From: Hyphococcus sp.
GTDB lineage: Bacteria; Pseudomonadota; Alphaproteobacteria; Caulobacterales; Parvularculaceae
DNA: 41,829 bases
NCBI GenBank assembly: GCA_021604585.1
Contig: BQJG01000029.1
Span: 1 to 41,829 of the forward strand
Reading direction: 5' to 3'
Part shown: piece by piece, positions 25,279-33,809 of the stretch
How positions within the stretch are numbered: position 1 is the stretch's first letter
Layout of the letters: each line of letters starts with the position of its first letter
The notes under the pieces: model-generated
What the model was told of the DNA's origin: nothing
What the model saw: only the letters and a program-made list of their open reading frames with translations
Database searches by the model: none
Program-made: the position numbers and the translations under genes

Positions 25279-26509
25279 ACGGCCACCAGGCCAGTTCCTT
25301 CAGGTCCGCGAAAACACCGATTGTAGAAACAAGCGCGAGAACAGCGAGGATAATGTTCAATACCCACCCTCTTCGCCGTTCACGCTCTTCATGGCGCCGG
25401 CGCGCATCTTCAAGCAACCCCTTCAGCACTGTCTCCGCTTCATTGATTGAACGGCCAACAAACCATTCGGATATGATGGCGTCTCGAAGTAGAAGCATCT
25501 CGTGGCGAAACGTCATGGTTGGCGAAAGAACGGCGCTAATCTCACTCTGCAGGCGCGCGTAGTAGGAAGCAATCGTGTCCACTTTCATTGGTTGTTGAGA
25601 AGTGCGCAACACCTTCACTTCATCCGCAACAGCCGTCAAATTGTTGAACGCGACGTGCAGCAACCGGGGCACTAAGCATACTTCCTTCAATCGCTCCTGT
25701 GGATTGTCCGAAGCCACGACACCGAATGCATAACCAACAAACACGAATTGGTCGCGGAAAGGTGTCTGGCTGACCACGTCCGCCACGCCGTTCGGGTAGA
25801 CCAGATCGCGATAAGCATCCGGAAGAACCGGCGTGACCGAAGATGTGGGAATCCCTGCATAAATCATGTTCAGGGAATTGATTGGGTCTATTTGCGCCTT
25901 TGGTTTGACGGTCTTGCCGGAAAGATCGCGAGGAAGAAATCCTGTCGCGTCACTAACAAACTGAATCGCCATGGCCTGAAAACTGGCATGAAGCTCGGTG
26001 AGAATATCCATGATGTGCACCGTTGTATCCGTGCGCGTCTCCGGCCCCAAAAGCCGCATAAGAGCGCCATCGCTCCAGCCGTTCGCAACGGAAACATTGA
26101 ACGCCAAGGAGGTTTCTCCAGATAGAAAGAGCATTATCGACGCGCTTTCCACCTTGAATGCCGACAGAACCTCATTGGATGCCTCGTGCTGAGCAAAAGT
26201 GGATTTCAAACTGCTGTTGAGGCGCGCTTCAAGCCGTTTATAGGTGGCTGCGTCCATATTCAAATCGGCAGCAAGAAATGCGCCATTGAGCTCAGAATCG
26301 ATGAGGACAGCCTGACCACGCGTTTGCGAAATTTCCGTATCAAGATTGCGCGCCGTCCAGAGCGTGCTCTGCTTATTGAAATAGTCGATCAACCGTTGCC
26401 GGTTTTTTGCCTCAAGCAGCTTTTCAGGATATCGCGCCGAACCTGCAATCGGATTGGCTGAAGACAGAACAGCGACGTAAGCATCCCCCGCGAGGGTCCA
26501 ATGATCCAT
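25265..26509 (-). CDS. Unrecognised protein with C-terminal membrane anchor
   Basis: 414 residues, mostly helical and soluble, with no signal peptide. The only clear membrane segment is near the C-terminus (about 388-405: WVLNIILAVLALVSTIGVF), preceded by a long, strongly charged helix (LEDARRRHEERERRRG) and followed by a short tail. This outline (large cytoplasmic domain, long basic helix, terminal membrane segment) recalls CorA-like and Rmd1-like proteins, but I see no GMN motif or other signature and do not assign it. A central region contains VFVGYAFGVVASDNPQERLKE. The ATG at 26509 was used. It converges with the amidase gene with a 14-base overlap of the 3' ends, so no terminator separates them. 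Confidence 0.75.
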   Translation of the reverse strand: MDHWTLAGDAYVAVLSSANPIAGSARYPEKLLEAKNRQRLIDYFNKQSTLWTARNLDTEISQTRGQAVLIDSELNGAFLAADLNMDAATYKRLEARLNSSLKSTFAQHEASNEVLSAFKVESASIMLFLSGETSLAFNVSVANGWSDGALMRLLGPETRTDTTVHIMDILTELHASFQAMAIQFVSDATGFLPRDLSGKTVKPKAQIDPINSLNMIYAGIPTSSVTPVLPDAYRDLVYPNGVADVVSQTPFRDQFVFVGYAFGVVASDNPQERLKEVCLVPRLLHVAFNNLTAVADEVKVLRTSQQPMKVDTIASYYARLQSEISAVLSPTMTFRHEMLLLRDAIISEWFVGRSINEAETVLKGLLEDARRRHEERERRRGWVLNIILAVLALVSTIGVFADLKELAWWPFNLG

Positions 26510-26624
26510 CGCTAGCCTCCTAATAATCTATTTGGTGCGTCTCCGCCCAAATTCCATCTTTCGCATCTAAGCCCCTTTTGACGCCGAGTGAAAGGGTGAC
26601 AAGAGTGCGCTCGACGCTGGCGTT

Positions 26625-26639
26625 ATGCGTTGAACGCAT
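26625..26639. promoter_or_regulatory. 15-base palindrome in a divergent intergenic region
   Basis: Arms ATGCGTT and AACGCAT around one G, flanked on both sides by the direct repeat GGCGTTA. It lies between the unknown gene ending its 5' side at 26509 and the membrane-protein gene at 26764, a plausible operator position. Nothing else is evident in this 254-base region. Confidence 0.4.
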
Positions 26640-26763
26640 GGCGTTAAAATGCTGCGCCCACTTTCAAAAGCCCATTTCTCATATCTAGCCTATGTGAAAT
26701 AATCACGCGCATGCGTAACTGCGGAACTTGATATCCTTTCAATTTCAGCTACTTGAACACGTC

Positions 26764-27441
26764 ATGCATATAATTGGCGAGACATTCGGATTTATTTCGC
26801 TCTTATGCGAGATCGCAGTCGGCGCGCTCAGTTTTTCAGCGAAGCCGTTTGCACGCGCAGCAGGCTCAGGCGAAGCGCAGACTGCAGCGTTGACGATCGC
26901 ATTTCTCGCAGGCGTTTCGGAAATGCTCGGCCAATCGGTTATTCTCGTTATAAACCGCGTCGCACTTTATCGCTTCTTGGCGAGCCTCGCCTTTACCGGC
27001 TTCACCTATGTCCTGACAGCGCTTGCGTGGGCGCTGTCCGCCATCGCCGTCGCGCCACTGACGCGCCTTGGTGTTTTGACGCCGAATGAGATTGCGGGCG
27101 TGTTCGGAGTGGTTTCACTCTCTTTCGCCCCGCGTTTGTTTGGAGCCCTTGCAATGGCGCCGTATTTTGGTCAGGCGCTCGGCAATCTGCTCGAAGCGCT
27201 GGCGATGATGCTTGCGATCTTCGGTTTGCATGCCGGTTTTGGATTGCCATTGCACGCCGCCCTTTTTTGTGGCGGCGCTGGATGGGTGCTCTCTTATTTC
27301 ATGCGCGCCTATCTTGGTCACGCGCTTGCAAAGCCATTGGGCCGTCTGCGGTTGGCGGTTTCAGGTTCTCCGCTTGAACTGACGCCGCAACAAATCATCG
27401 ATGACCTCGCGCGACGCATCTCAGGCGGAGGACAATCATGA
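26764..27441 (+). CDS. Polytopic inner-membrane protein, unknown family
   Basis: 225 residues from the ATG at 26764 (a TTG at 26728 would add 12 residues; neither has a good ribosome-binding site). At least five hydrophobic helices, e.g. ALTIAFLAGVSEMLGQSVILVI, FTYVLTALAWALSAIAVAPL and ALGNLLEALAMMLAIFGLHAGF; the last 30 residues are soluble and basic. No catalytic motif is visible. It overlaps the next gene by four bases (ATGA), so the two proteins probably act together in the membrane. I do not recognise the family with confidence; a Yip1-like arrangement is possible. Confidence 0.7.
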   Translation: MHIIGETFGFISLLCEIAVGALSFSAKPFARAAGSGEAQTAALTIAFLAGVSEMLGQSVILVINRVALYRFLASLAFTGFTYVLTALAWALSAIAVAPLTRLGVLTPNEIAGVFGVVSLSFAPRLFGALAMAPYFGQALGNLLEALAMMLAIFGLHAGFGLPLHAALFCGGAGWVLSYFMRAYLGHALAKPLGRLRLAVSGSPLELTPQQIIDDLARRISGGGQS

Positions 27442-28361
27442 TACCCTCCGCGCTGTTCGCCATCATTTTGATCGGCGTTGTCGCGCTGATGATCACGGCC
27501 GCCCTGGCGCCGCTCGAAACGTTGAGCTGGTGGGGTGGCTGGACCGAAGAGGAGCTAGGCGAAGATCCGCCGCCGGAATCTTCTCAACCACAAACGCCCC
27601 GACACTACATTGTCTATCTGTCCGGCGTCGCGTCGATCTCCGGGCGCTTCCTGCTACCGCGAGAGAAAGCATTCATTCGCTTGCTGCGCCAGCGCTTTCC
27701 CGAAGCGGTCATTGTCAGCGATGTCTTTCCCTATTCCCCAAAAGGCTTGCCGCTGCTTGAGTCCCCGCGCCTGTTCGACCAGCTCTGGCGTCGGGCGCAA
27801 CTTTTCAAAATCAAAGAACGGCAGACAATTCTCTCTGCGCTGATAAATTTGCGCAATATATTTCAAGTCATGGTCTCCGCCGACCACCGTTACGGACCGA
27901 TTTTCAACCAGGGCGCTGCGAGCGTCATCGAAAAAGCACTCATCGACGATGGCTATGCACGCGGTTCCGGCGCAGCGGTCACCATCATCGGCTATTCGGG
28001 TGGCGCGCAGGTCGCCGCCGGCGCTGCGACATTTTTGACCGCGCGTTTGCGCGCACCGATCGATATCATTTCTATTGGCGGCGTGCTCGCATCCGATCCG
28101 GGGCTGAACTATGTGCGCAAACTCGACCATGTGATTGGCGCGCGCGACAACATTGAACGGTTTGGCGCGATCTTGTTTCCAGAACGCTGGCCGCTGATGG
28201 CGACTTCAGAGTGGAACGCCGGCAAGCGCGATGGCCGTATCCACGCGCATATCTTACCGGGCATGACTCATGCCGGCGTAGACGGCTATTTTGGAAGGCC
28301 CTACGTGAATGGCGCCTCCAATGCGCAGCGCACGCTGGAGGCGATTGCTGCACTTATATAA
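27438..28361 (+). CDS. Membrane-anchored alpha/beta-hydrolase-like protein
   Basis: 307 residues. An N-terminal transmembrane helix (about 5-24) is followed by an acidic, Pro-rich linker and a hydrolase-like domain: YIVYLSGVASISG (first core strand), the nucleophile elbow G185-Y-S-G-G with Ser187, IDIISIGGVLASDPG, and the C-terminal GMTHAGVDGYFG that could bring the catalytic His. The acid residue is not certain. Lipase/esterase-like activity is plausible but unproven. Translationally coupled to the preceding membrane protein (ATGA overlap). The next gene converges from the other strand 27 bases away. Confidence 0.75.
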   Translation: MIPSALFAIILIGVVALMITAALAPLETLSWWGGWTEEELGEDPPPESSQPQTPRHYIVYLSGVASISGRFLLPREKAFIRLLRQRFPEAVIVSDVFPYSPKGLPLLESPRLFDQLWRRAQLFKIKERQTILSALINLRNIFQVMVSADHRYGPIFNQGAASVIEKALIDDGYARGSGAAVTIIGYSGGAQVAAGAATFLTARLRAPIDIISIGGVLASDPGLNYVRKLDHVIGARDNIERFGAILFPERWPLMATSEWNAGKRDGRIHAHILPGMTHAGVDGYFGRPYVNGASNAQRTLEAIAALI

Positions 28362-28388
28362 GCAAGGGCGCCATCCGCTCAGCGAGGA

Positions 28389-29096
28389 TTATTGCTGATA
28401 GCCGCCTTGCTGCTGCGCAGGCTGAGTGGGAAATCCCGCCATCTGCCAGGCTTCAATGCCGCCACGATACCACAACACATTCGTGTAGCCTGCATGGATG
28501 GCGCGCAAGGCGGCGTTGTAAGACATCCAACATTGGGTCGACATGCAATAGAAGATCAACGGCACATCTTTGCGGCCTTGCGTCCCCTGTTGCAGCATTT
28601 GTGAAATCTGTTGCTGGGTTTGGTCGCTGAATGAACCGGCTTGCGACATCCACGCGGCCGGCATTGCGCCGGGCAGCGTTTGCGGCCCGCCGAGCACGTC
28701 AAACAAGAAGTATGGCGTCTGCCGTCCCTGTACTAACTCGCTCAGGCCTTTGGTGGTGATGAGCTGACCACCCGGAATGCTCGCCGGCGTCGGACCATGC
28801 ATGGCGCCATTGTGAAGCTGATTGCTCGCCGGGACGCCGTAATCCTGCCGCTCCATCTGCATGAGCTGATCAAGATTGCCGCCGCCATTCGCGCCCTGTT
28901 GTGGTTGTTGTTGCTGCGGGTAGCCTTGCTGTGGCTGCAGTGGGTAACCCTGCTGCTGCGGATATTGTTGCTGCTGTTGTTGAGCAGGTTGCTGCTGTTG
29001 TTGAGGTTGGCCGCCAAAGCTATCCTGCGCGAAGACCGGCGCTGACACAGTTGCAGCAGCGGCGATAATCACTAAATTGAAATTTGCGCTTTTCAT
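28389..29096 (-). CDS. Exported rhodanese-like protein with glutamine-rich linker
   Basis: 235 residues. A signal peptide (1-23, ending PVFA) is followed by a low-complexity Gln/Pro/Tyr/Gly segment (about 28-70), then a rhodanese-like domain. The active loop reads FYCMSTQCWMSYNAALRAI (Cys184, Cys189, Trp190), and YTNVLWYRGGIEAWQMAGFP is the typical end of the fold. The double Cys with Trp resembles the exported 'CXXCW-motif' rhodanese-like family associated with PQQ-dependent alcohol oxidation, though spacing here is C-x4-C-W. It may handle sulfur or form a disulphide in the periplasm. The start codon overlaps the stop of the upstream lipoprotein gene (TAATG), so the pair is translationally coupled. 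Confidence 0.85.
   Translation of the reverse strand: MKSANFNLVIIAAAATVSAPVFAQDSFGGQPQQQQQPAQQQQQQYPQQQGYPLQPQQGYPQQQQPQQGANGGGNLDQLMQMERQDYGVPASNQLHNGAMHGPTPASIPGGQLITTKGLSELVQGRQTPYFLFDVLGGPQTLPGAMPAAWMSQAGSFSDQTQQQISQMLQQGTQGRKDVPLIFYCMSTQCWMSYNAALRAIHAGYTNVLWYRGGIEAWQMAGFPTQPAQQQGGYQQ
28903..29012 (-). repeat. Low-complexity CAG/CAA tract
   Basis: Short tandem and degenerate repeats of CAR codons on the minus strand encode the glutamine-rich linker of the rhodanese-like protein. Both CAA and CAG are used, which would limit slippage. Such tracts can vary in length between strains. Confidence 0.7.
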
Positions 29097-30415
29097 TATT
29101 CTGTCACTTCCATTTCTGTCCCAAACTGTCCGGTTGATTCATAGACACTGAAATTAGCGTCGTTTGTCTGGACGATGTCGCCATTTTCTAACTGCCAGTT
29201 GTATTCAAAAGTGTTGTCGAGCTCGATTGTGCCGCCATTGTATCCGTCATTATACGTCTCAACTCCGCGGATCGCTTCGCTGGTCTCGCGGCCGATATAG
29301 TCAGTGCTGGCGGACTGGTTGCGATAGATGCCCATTTGGATGTCGCTAATATCCTGACCGGTTTGCGCGATGATCGCGGAGCGATCTGCTGCGCCTTTGC
29401 GATTGATGGCGGCAATTTTGGCTGAAGAGTCGGCCTGGATCTTGTTGTTTTTTGCATAATAGGCCGCCATGCGCTTTTCGTAAGCCGGATTGGCCTTACC
29501 CGACATGCGAATACGTTCCGCCAAAGCAAAGTCGAGTTTGCCTTCCGGCGCACGCATCGCAAAGCCTGGCATCGACGTGATGGAAATAAAGTCCGTAACG
29601 CCGCCCGTCATCGGATCAGGCGAACGCATCATGCTGAAGATGACGGCGGTGCCGATGATTTCGCGCATTTCGACGCCATTCATATTGTAACCGATAAGCG
29701 CCTGTCCGGCGCCGGCCCACATGCGCGATTCACCGCCATAGGGATCGCGCTGCGGCGCGGGCATCTGGCTTTGCAATTCCTGAATCTCATTCGTCCGGTC
29801 GCGATAATCCAGAATGCGCGCGCCGGGACGAAGCCGCTGCGCATATTGTGTAATGAATTGCCGCGTGTCCGTAATTTGCACATTCGGGCAGTTGTTGCTG
29901 ATCGGGTAAGGCAAATTGTGGCCCGACCACTGTTCAGCCGGAAGAATGGTCACAGCGCTCGAGCCGTCTGGCGACGTTGCGCGCCACTCCAGCGCCGGTA
30001 CGGCCTTGCCGCAACCGCTGTTATTCATCTGCCAGTTCACGCCGCCTTCGGTACGCCAACCGGCAGGTACTTCTTTCATGTAGGCGACCATCGGTTGTTC
30101 GAAGCCGTTTCGGTCGATGATTTTAACAAGCTGCATGCCGTTCGACACTGGCGCACCGCCGGAAGGTTGGGGCGCATAGGGACCGTTTTGCGGGTTCATT
30201 CGCCCTTGCTGTGGTTGCTGCTGGAATGCGACTGGTTGCGCGCCCTGCTGCTGCATGGACGCGTATTGACCTTCCGCGCCATATCCGCCGCTGTCGTCAC
30301 CATAATCGTCCGCATAGACGTCCTGCGCGTCCGCCTCGCCGAATTCGGCCTCATTGGAGCCTCCACACGCCGCCAGAGCCCCCGCCGCAATAGTCGCCAA
30401 GATGACACTTCGCAT
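29096..30415 (-). CDS. Large lipoprotein, unknown function
   Basis: 439 residues from the ATG at 30415, which has GAAGGGG upstream and starts a lipoprotein signal (MRSVILATIAAGALAAC, Cys17); an in-frame start further upstream would bury it. The mature N-terminus is acidic and then Gln/Pro/Gly-rich and probably disordered (to about 95). The folded part contains VPAGWRTEGGVNWQMNNSGCGK, a description typical of periplasmic proteins seen with no known activity, and a C-terminal helical stretch (NKIQADSSAKIAAINRKGAADRS) before a beta-rich end. I do not recognise a named family. Both this gene and its coupled partner carry Gln-rich linkers, hinting at a shared cell-envelope location. The 288 bases upstream form a divergent promoter region with the DUF3604 gene; no clear operator seen. 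Confidence 0.78.
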   Translation of the reverse strand: MRSVILATIAAGALAACGGSNEAEFGEADAQDVYADDYGDDSGGYGAEGQYASMQQQGAQPVAFQQQPQQGRMNPQNGPYAPQPSGGAPVSNGMQLVKIIDRNGFEQPMVAYMKEVPAGWRTEGGVNWQMNNSGCGKAVPALEWRATSPDGSSAVTILPAEQWSGHNLPYPISNNCPNVQITDTRQFITQYAQRLRPGARILDYRDRTNEIQELQSQMPAPQRDPYGGESRMWAGAGQALIGYNMNGVEMREIIGTAVIFSMMRSPDPMTGGVTDFISITSMPGFAMRAPEGKLDFALAERIRMSGKANPAYEKRMAAYYAKNNKIQADSSAKIAAINRKGAADRSAIIAQTGQDISDIQMGIYRNQSASTDYIGRETSEAIRGVETYNDGYNGGTIELDNTFEYNWQLENGDIVQTNDANFSVYESTGQFGTEMEVTE

Positions 30416-30703
30416 GTTGCAATCCCCTTCTTCAACCCGGCCAATCGGCGCTTGGGCAAGAACGCACCGCTCAATTCCGCCGGTGAAAATCAATTAGACT
30501 TGTCCCTATTCGTGTAAAGCGCAGTCTGAGGGGAAAACGGGTCACCCGGCCACAGACATATTTTCGGTCAAATAATGCCCGGAAAATCGCACGGTTGGCG
30601 GCTCGCCAGAACCCGTGCTCAAGCGCATATGCGCAAGAATGGCGACCTTCGGCGGCTTACATGCTAGAGAATCCGGAAAATAAAATCGGGAGCGGAGCAT
30701 TTT

Positions 30704-32965
30704 ATGATTCGCATTATTTTGGCGATCGTTGCGGCTTTTATTGCAGGTGCGGTGGGATGGTCGGTCTACTCCAGCGCCATGAAAAGCGGGAAGCTCGGCG
30801 CGGAGCGCAGCGCTGGAACGCCAGCGGGCGACGCCGTGCCGGAAACCGCGATCATCGCGCGACGTGACGCCGATCAGGCCGTCGCGCCAGAAGGTGAAAA
30901 CAAACAAATCCTGTTCGGCGATCTGCACGTCCATACGACCTATTCGACCGATGCATTTTTGTGGGCGCTGCCGTTGAACCACGGCAAGGGCGTCCACCCT
31001 GTTGCGGATGCGTGCGACTATGCACGCTATTGCTCGGCGATTGATTTTTGGGCGATCACCGATCACGCGGAAGCCGGGACGCCGGAACGCTGGGCGGAAA
31101 CGAAGAACACTATTCGCCAATGTCAGGCCCGCGCAGGCGACCAGTCCAATCCCGACCTCGTCTCACTGATTGGTTTTGAATGGACTCAGGTTGGCGCCAC
31201 GCCGGCGGAACATTACGGTCACAAGAATGTTATTTTTCTCGGGCTTGAAGATGACGAGGTCGCCGCACGTCCAATCGCCGCGCAGGGAGCGGCGACAGAT
31301 GCACTCAGGACAAATGCGACAGGGTTGCCGCCAATTGTCGCCCTCGCCGACTTCAAAAACCGGCAGGACTATTATGACGTCAACACATTCTTGAAAAACA
31401 TCCGCGATGTCCCGAGCTGCGATCCAAATACGCCGTCAAGCGAACTCCCGGCCGACTGCTTTGAGTCGGCAAAATTGCCGGAAGATCTAATCGCCCGTCT
31501 GGATGATCAGGGGCTGGATCCCCTGTTGATCCCGCATGGTTCGTCCTGGGGATTTTATACGCCGCCCGGAACCACATGGGACAAGCAATTGAAAGCTGAA
31601 CATCAGCCGGAGAAATTCTCGCTGATCGAGATCTATTCCGGACACGGCAACTCTGAAGAATTCAGAGATTTTCAGGCAATCATCCCCGTTAGCGACAGCA
31701 CCGCCATCTGTCCGCCGAAACAGGAAAGCTATACGCCATCCTGCGTGCGGGCTGGAGAAATTATTGAAGAACGCTGCCTCAATGAAGGACAGAGTGAGGA
31801 GATATGTGCGGCAAGAGCCGCCGATGCGCGCGATGCGACGGCCAATATGAGCATCCCGTTTCATCTGGCGATTGAAGGCGAATTGCCGTCTGACTGGCTG
31901 GACGCGGGACAATGCACCGATTGCTATTTGCCGCCATTCAACCACCGCCCAGGCACAAGCATTCAATATGGCTTGGCGATTTCCAACTTTGACAATCCGG
32001 ACGATCCTACACGTTTCAACTGGGGGTTTATTGCGTCTTCCGACAATCATCGCGCCCGCCCCGGAACGGGCTACAAAGAGGTGGCGCGGCGCTTGAACAC
32101 GGAAGCCGGCGGCGTTGTCGATCCCAAATACCGTAAAATTTTCATCCGCGATCAGGATGAAAAACCGACCTCGACTGTTTACAGAAAAACGCGTGAAGAA
32201 TTGCAGAGCCTCGCCGGATTTCAACTCACGGAGTTGGAGCGTCAATCGAGCTTCTGGCAGACTGGAGGCCTTGCCGCTGTCCACACAGATGGCCGGTCGC
32301 GCGAAGAAATCTGGGACGCACTACGACGGCGCGAAACCTACGCCACCTCGGGACCGCGCATGTTGATGTGGTTTGATCGCGTGAGCACGTCCGGGGAAAA
32401 GTCACCCATGGGCGCAACCGTCAACGCAGATGAGGCCGGAACTTTCTCGGTCAAGGCCGTAGGCTCATACAAGCAAAAGCCCGGATGCCCCGACTTCGCG
32501 ATTGAGGCGCTGGGCGAAGAACGCATCGCCGATCTTTGCGCGGGGGAATGCTACAACCCCAGCAATGAACGCAATTTGATCGAACGGATTGAGATCATCC
32601 GCATCCGTCCGCAAATTTCGCCTGAAGAAAAGGTCGCCGACTTGATCGACGATCCATTCATATCGCACAGCTGCGAACCGGACGAAGCCGGATGCAGTTT
32701 CGAGTTCACTGACCCGGACTTTGCCGCTGGCGGGCGCGACGCCCTTTACTATGCACGCGCCATTCAGGAGCCGCGTCCGACGATTAATGGCGATCCATTG
32801 CGTTGCGAGCGCGATGAAGAGGGAAATTGCATCAAGGTCAATCTTTGCTATGGCGACTGGCGCAGCGGCGACGATGAGTGCACTGAGATGAAAGACGTGC
32901 GTGCATGGTCTTCGCCAATCTATTTGACGCACGTATCCGCAGTCGAAACGGCCGATGCGCAATAG
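30704..32965 (+). CDS. DUF3604 (PHP-like) membrane-anchored protein
   Basis: 753 residues. N-terminal membrane anchor or uncleaved signal (1-22), then a DUF3604 domain covering almost the whole protein. Diagnostic segments are LFGDLHVHTTYSTDAF (His75, His77), IDFWAITDHAEAGTPERW, NVIFLG, WGFIASSDNHRARPGTGYKE and RREEIW...RRETYATSGPRM. The His/Asp pattern is that of PHP-type metal-dependent phosphoesterases, but no DUF3604 activity is firmly established to my knowledge. ATG with GGAG upstream. It overlaps the next gene by 11 bases and starts a three-gene operon (DUF3604, parvulin-like, HupE/UreJ-like) that I have seen recur in marine proteobacteria. Confidence 0.92.
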   Translation: MIRIILAIVAAFIAGAVGWSVYSSAMKSGKLGAERSAGTPAGDAVPETAIIARRDADQAVAPEGENKQILFGDLHVHTTYSTDAFLWALPLNHGKGVHPVADACDYARYCSAIDFWAITDHAEAGTPERWAETKNTIRQCQARAGDQSNPDLVSLIGFEWTQVGATPAEHYGHKNVIFLGLEDDEVAARPIAAQGAATDALRTNATGLPPIVALADFKNRQDYYDVNTFLKNIRDVPSCDPNTPSSELPADCFESAKLPEDLIARLDDQGLDPLLIPHGSSWGFYTPPGTTWDKQLKAEHQPEKFSLIEIYSGHGNSEEFRDFQAIIPVSDSTAICPPKQESYTPSCVRAGEIIEERCLNEGQSEEICAARAADARDATANMSIPFHLAIEGELPSDWLDAGQCTDCYLPPFNHRPGTSIQYGLAISNFDNPDDPTRFNWGFIASSDNHRARPGTGYKEVARRLNTEAGGVVDPKYRKIFIRDQDEKPTSTVYRKTREELQSLAGFQLTELERQSSFWQTGGLAAVHTDGRSREEIWDALRRRETYATSGPRMLMWFDRVSTSGEKSPMGATVNADEAGTFSVKAVGSYKQKPGCPDFAIEALGEERIADLCAGECYNPSNERNLIERIEIIRIRPQISPEEKVADLIDDPFISHSCEPDEAGCSFEFTDPDFAAGGRDALYYARAIQEPRPTINGDPLRCERDEEGNCIKVNLCYGDWRSGDDECTEMKDVRAWSSPIYLTHVSAVETADAQ

Positions 32966-33809
32966 TTTTGGCGTAACGCCTGCGGCTCTTTTTGTCGGCG
33001 CAGCTTTTGTTGGCCTTGGCGCAGCGCTTTTTTCAGCGCTGGGGATAAACGGCGTGTCCGGCGGCGAGCGGAACGGCGTTGCGTATGTGAATGGCGAGGC
33101 CATCCCGCAATCGGAATATGCGCGCGCGCTTTCTGCGATGCAGGCCGGGCTGGAGCGCCCTCTTTCGGCTGAAGACAAAGACCGGGCCTTGCGAATTCTG
33201 ATCGACGAGGAATTGATCGTGCAGGAGGCGATGCGGCTGGGCTTGCCGCAAAGTGACCGCCTGGTGCGTAAAAACCTGGTCGAAGCGATGATCCGGGCGC
33301 CCGGCACGCTCTCTAAAACGGCACAGCCGACTGACAAAGACCTCAGATCGTTCTTTGAACAAAATCGCGGCATGTTTAGCGAAGCCCGCATTGTCACCGT
33401 GGAAGCCGTCCGCGCCAGCGACGACGCAAGCGCTGCGGCCTTCATGAGTGCGCTGCAATCGGGCGTCTCGTTTGAGGCAGCGCGCGCCTCAGCGAATCTT
33501 GAGCGCGTGCCGGTTCCAGCTGAATTGCCGATGGCAAAAACCGGCGACTATCTCGGCGGCGGCGCGCGGGACGCCATCGCCGCCATGAAAACCGCCGATA
33601 TCGCCGGCCCTATAATAACCGATGGCGGCGTTTTATTTTTGTGGATGATCAAGAGCTCAGGCAGCGTCCGTTCATTTGAAACCGCCAAAGATGACGTCCG
33701 CAGAGAAATGGAACGCCGTGAGGACGAAGCCGCCTTTGCCGCCTATATCGCCCGGCTTCGCAAGAATGCGCGGATCAACATCGTGCTTGAGCCGAAAGAC
33801 AGCGAATGA
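32955..33809 (+). CDS. Parvulin-type peptidyl-prolyl isomerase-like protein
   Basis: 284 residues. An N-terminal membrane anchor (about 8-28) is followed by a SurA/PpiC-like chaperone region (YVNGEAIPQSEYARALSAM, RILIDEELIVQEAMRLGLP) and a parvulin-like domain near DLRSFFEQNRGMFSEARIVTVEAV to SFETAKDDVRREMERREDEAAF. The isomerase core is short and lacks some of the usual His/Phe residues, so its catalytic power is uncertain; it may act as a periplasmic chaperone for its operon partners. It overlaps DUF3604 upstream by 11 bases and HupE/UreJ downstream by four (ATGA). Confidence 0.85.
   Translation: MRNSFGVTPAALFVGAAFVGLGAALFSALGINGVSGGERNGVAYVNGEAIPQSEYARALSAMQAGLERPLSAEDKDRALRILIDEELIVQEAMRLGLPQSDRLVRKNLVEAMIRAPGTLSKTAQPTDKDLRSFFEQNRGMFSEARIVTVEAVRASDDASAAAFMSALQSGVSFEAARASANLERVPVPAELPMAKTGDYLGGGARDAIAAMKTADIAGPIITDGGVLFLWMIKSSGSVRSFETAKDDVRREMERREDEAAFAAYIARLRKNARINIVLEPKDSE

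Noticed and set aside
28903..29012. Possible CRISPR-like repeat array
   Set aside because: The repeats are CAR codons in a Gln-rich linker, with no constant repeat length or spacers.
29771..30517. 248-codon plus-strand frame opposite the large lipoprotein gene
   Set aside because: Antisense shadow; the minus-strand gene has a lipobox, coupling and sensible composition.
30542..31120. 192-codon minus-strand frame opposite the DUF3604 start
   Set aside because: It is the complement of a clearly coding gene, with basic low-quality composition and no motif.
31487..33445. Long minus-strand frames opposite DUF3604 and the parvulin gene
   Set aside because: Shadows of well-supported plus-strand genes; composition is Arg/Ser-rich and lacks domain signatures.
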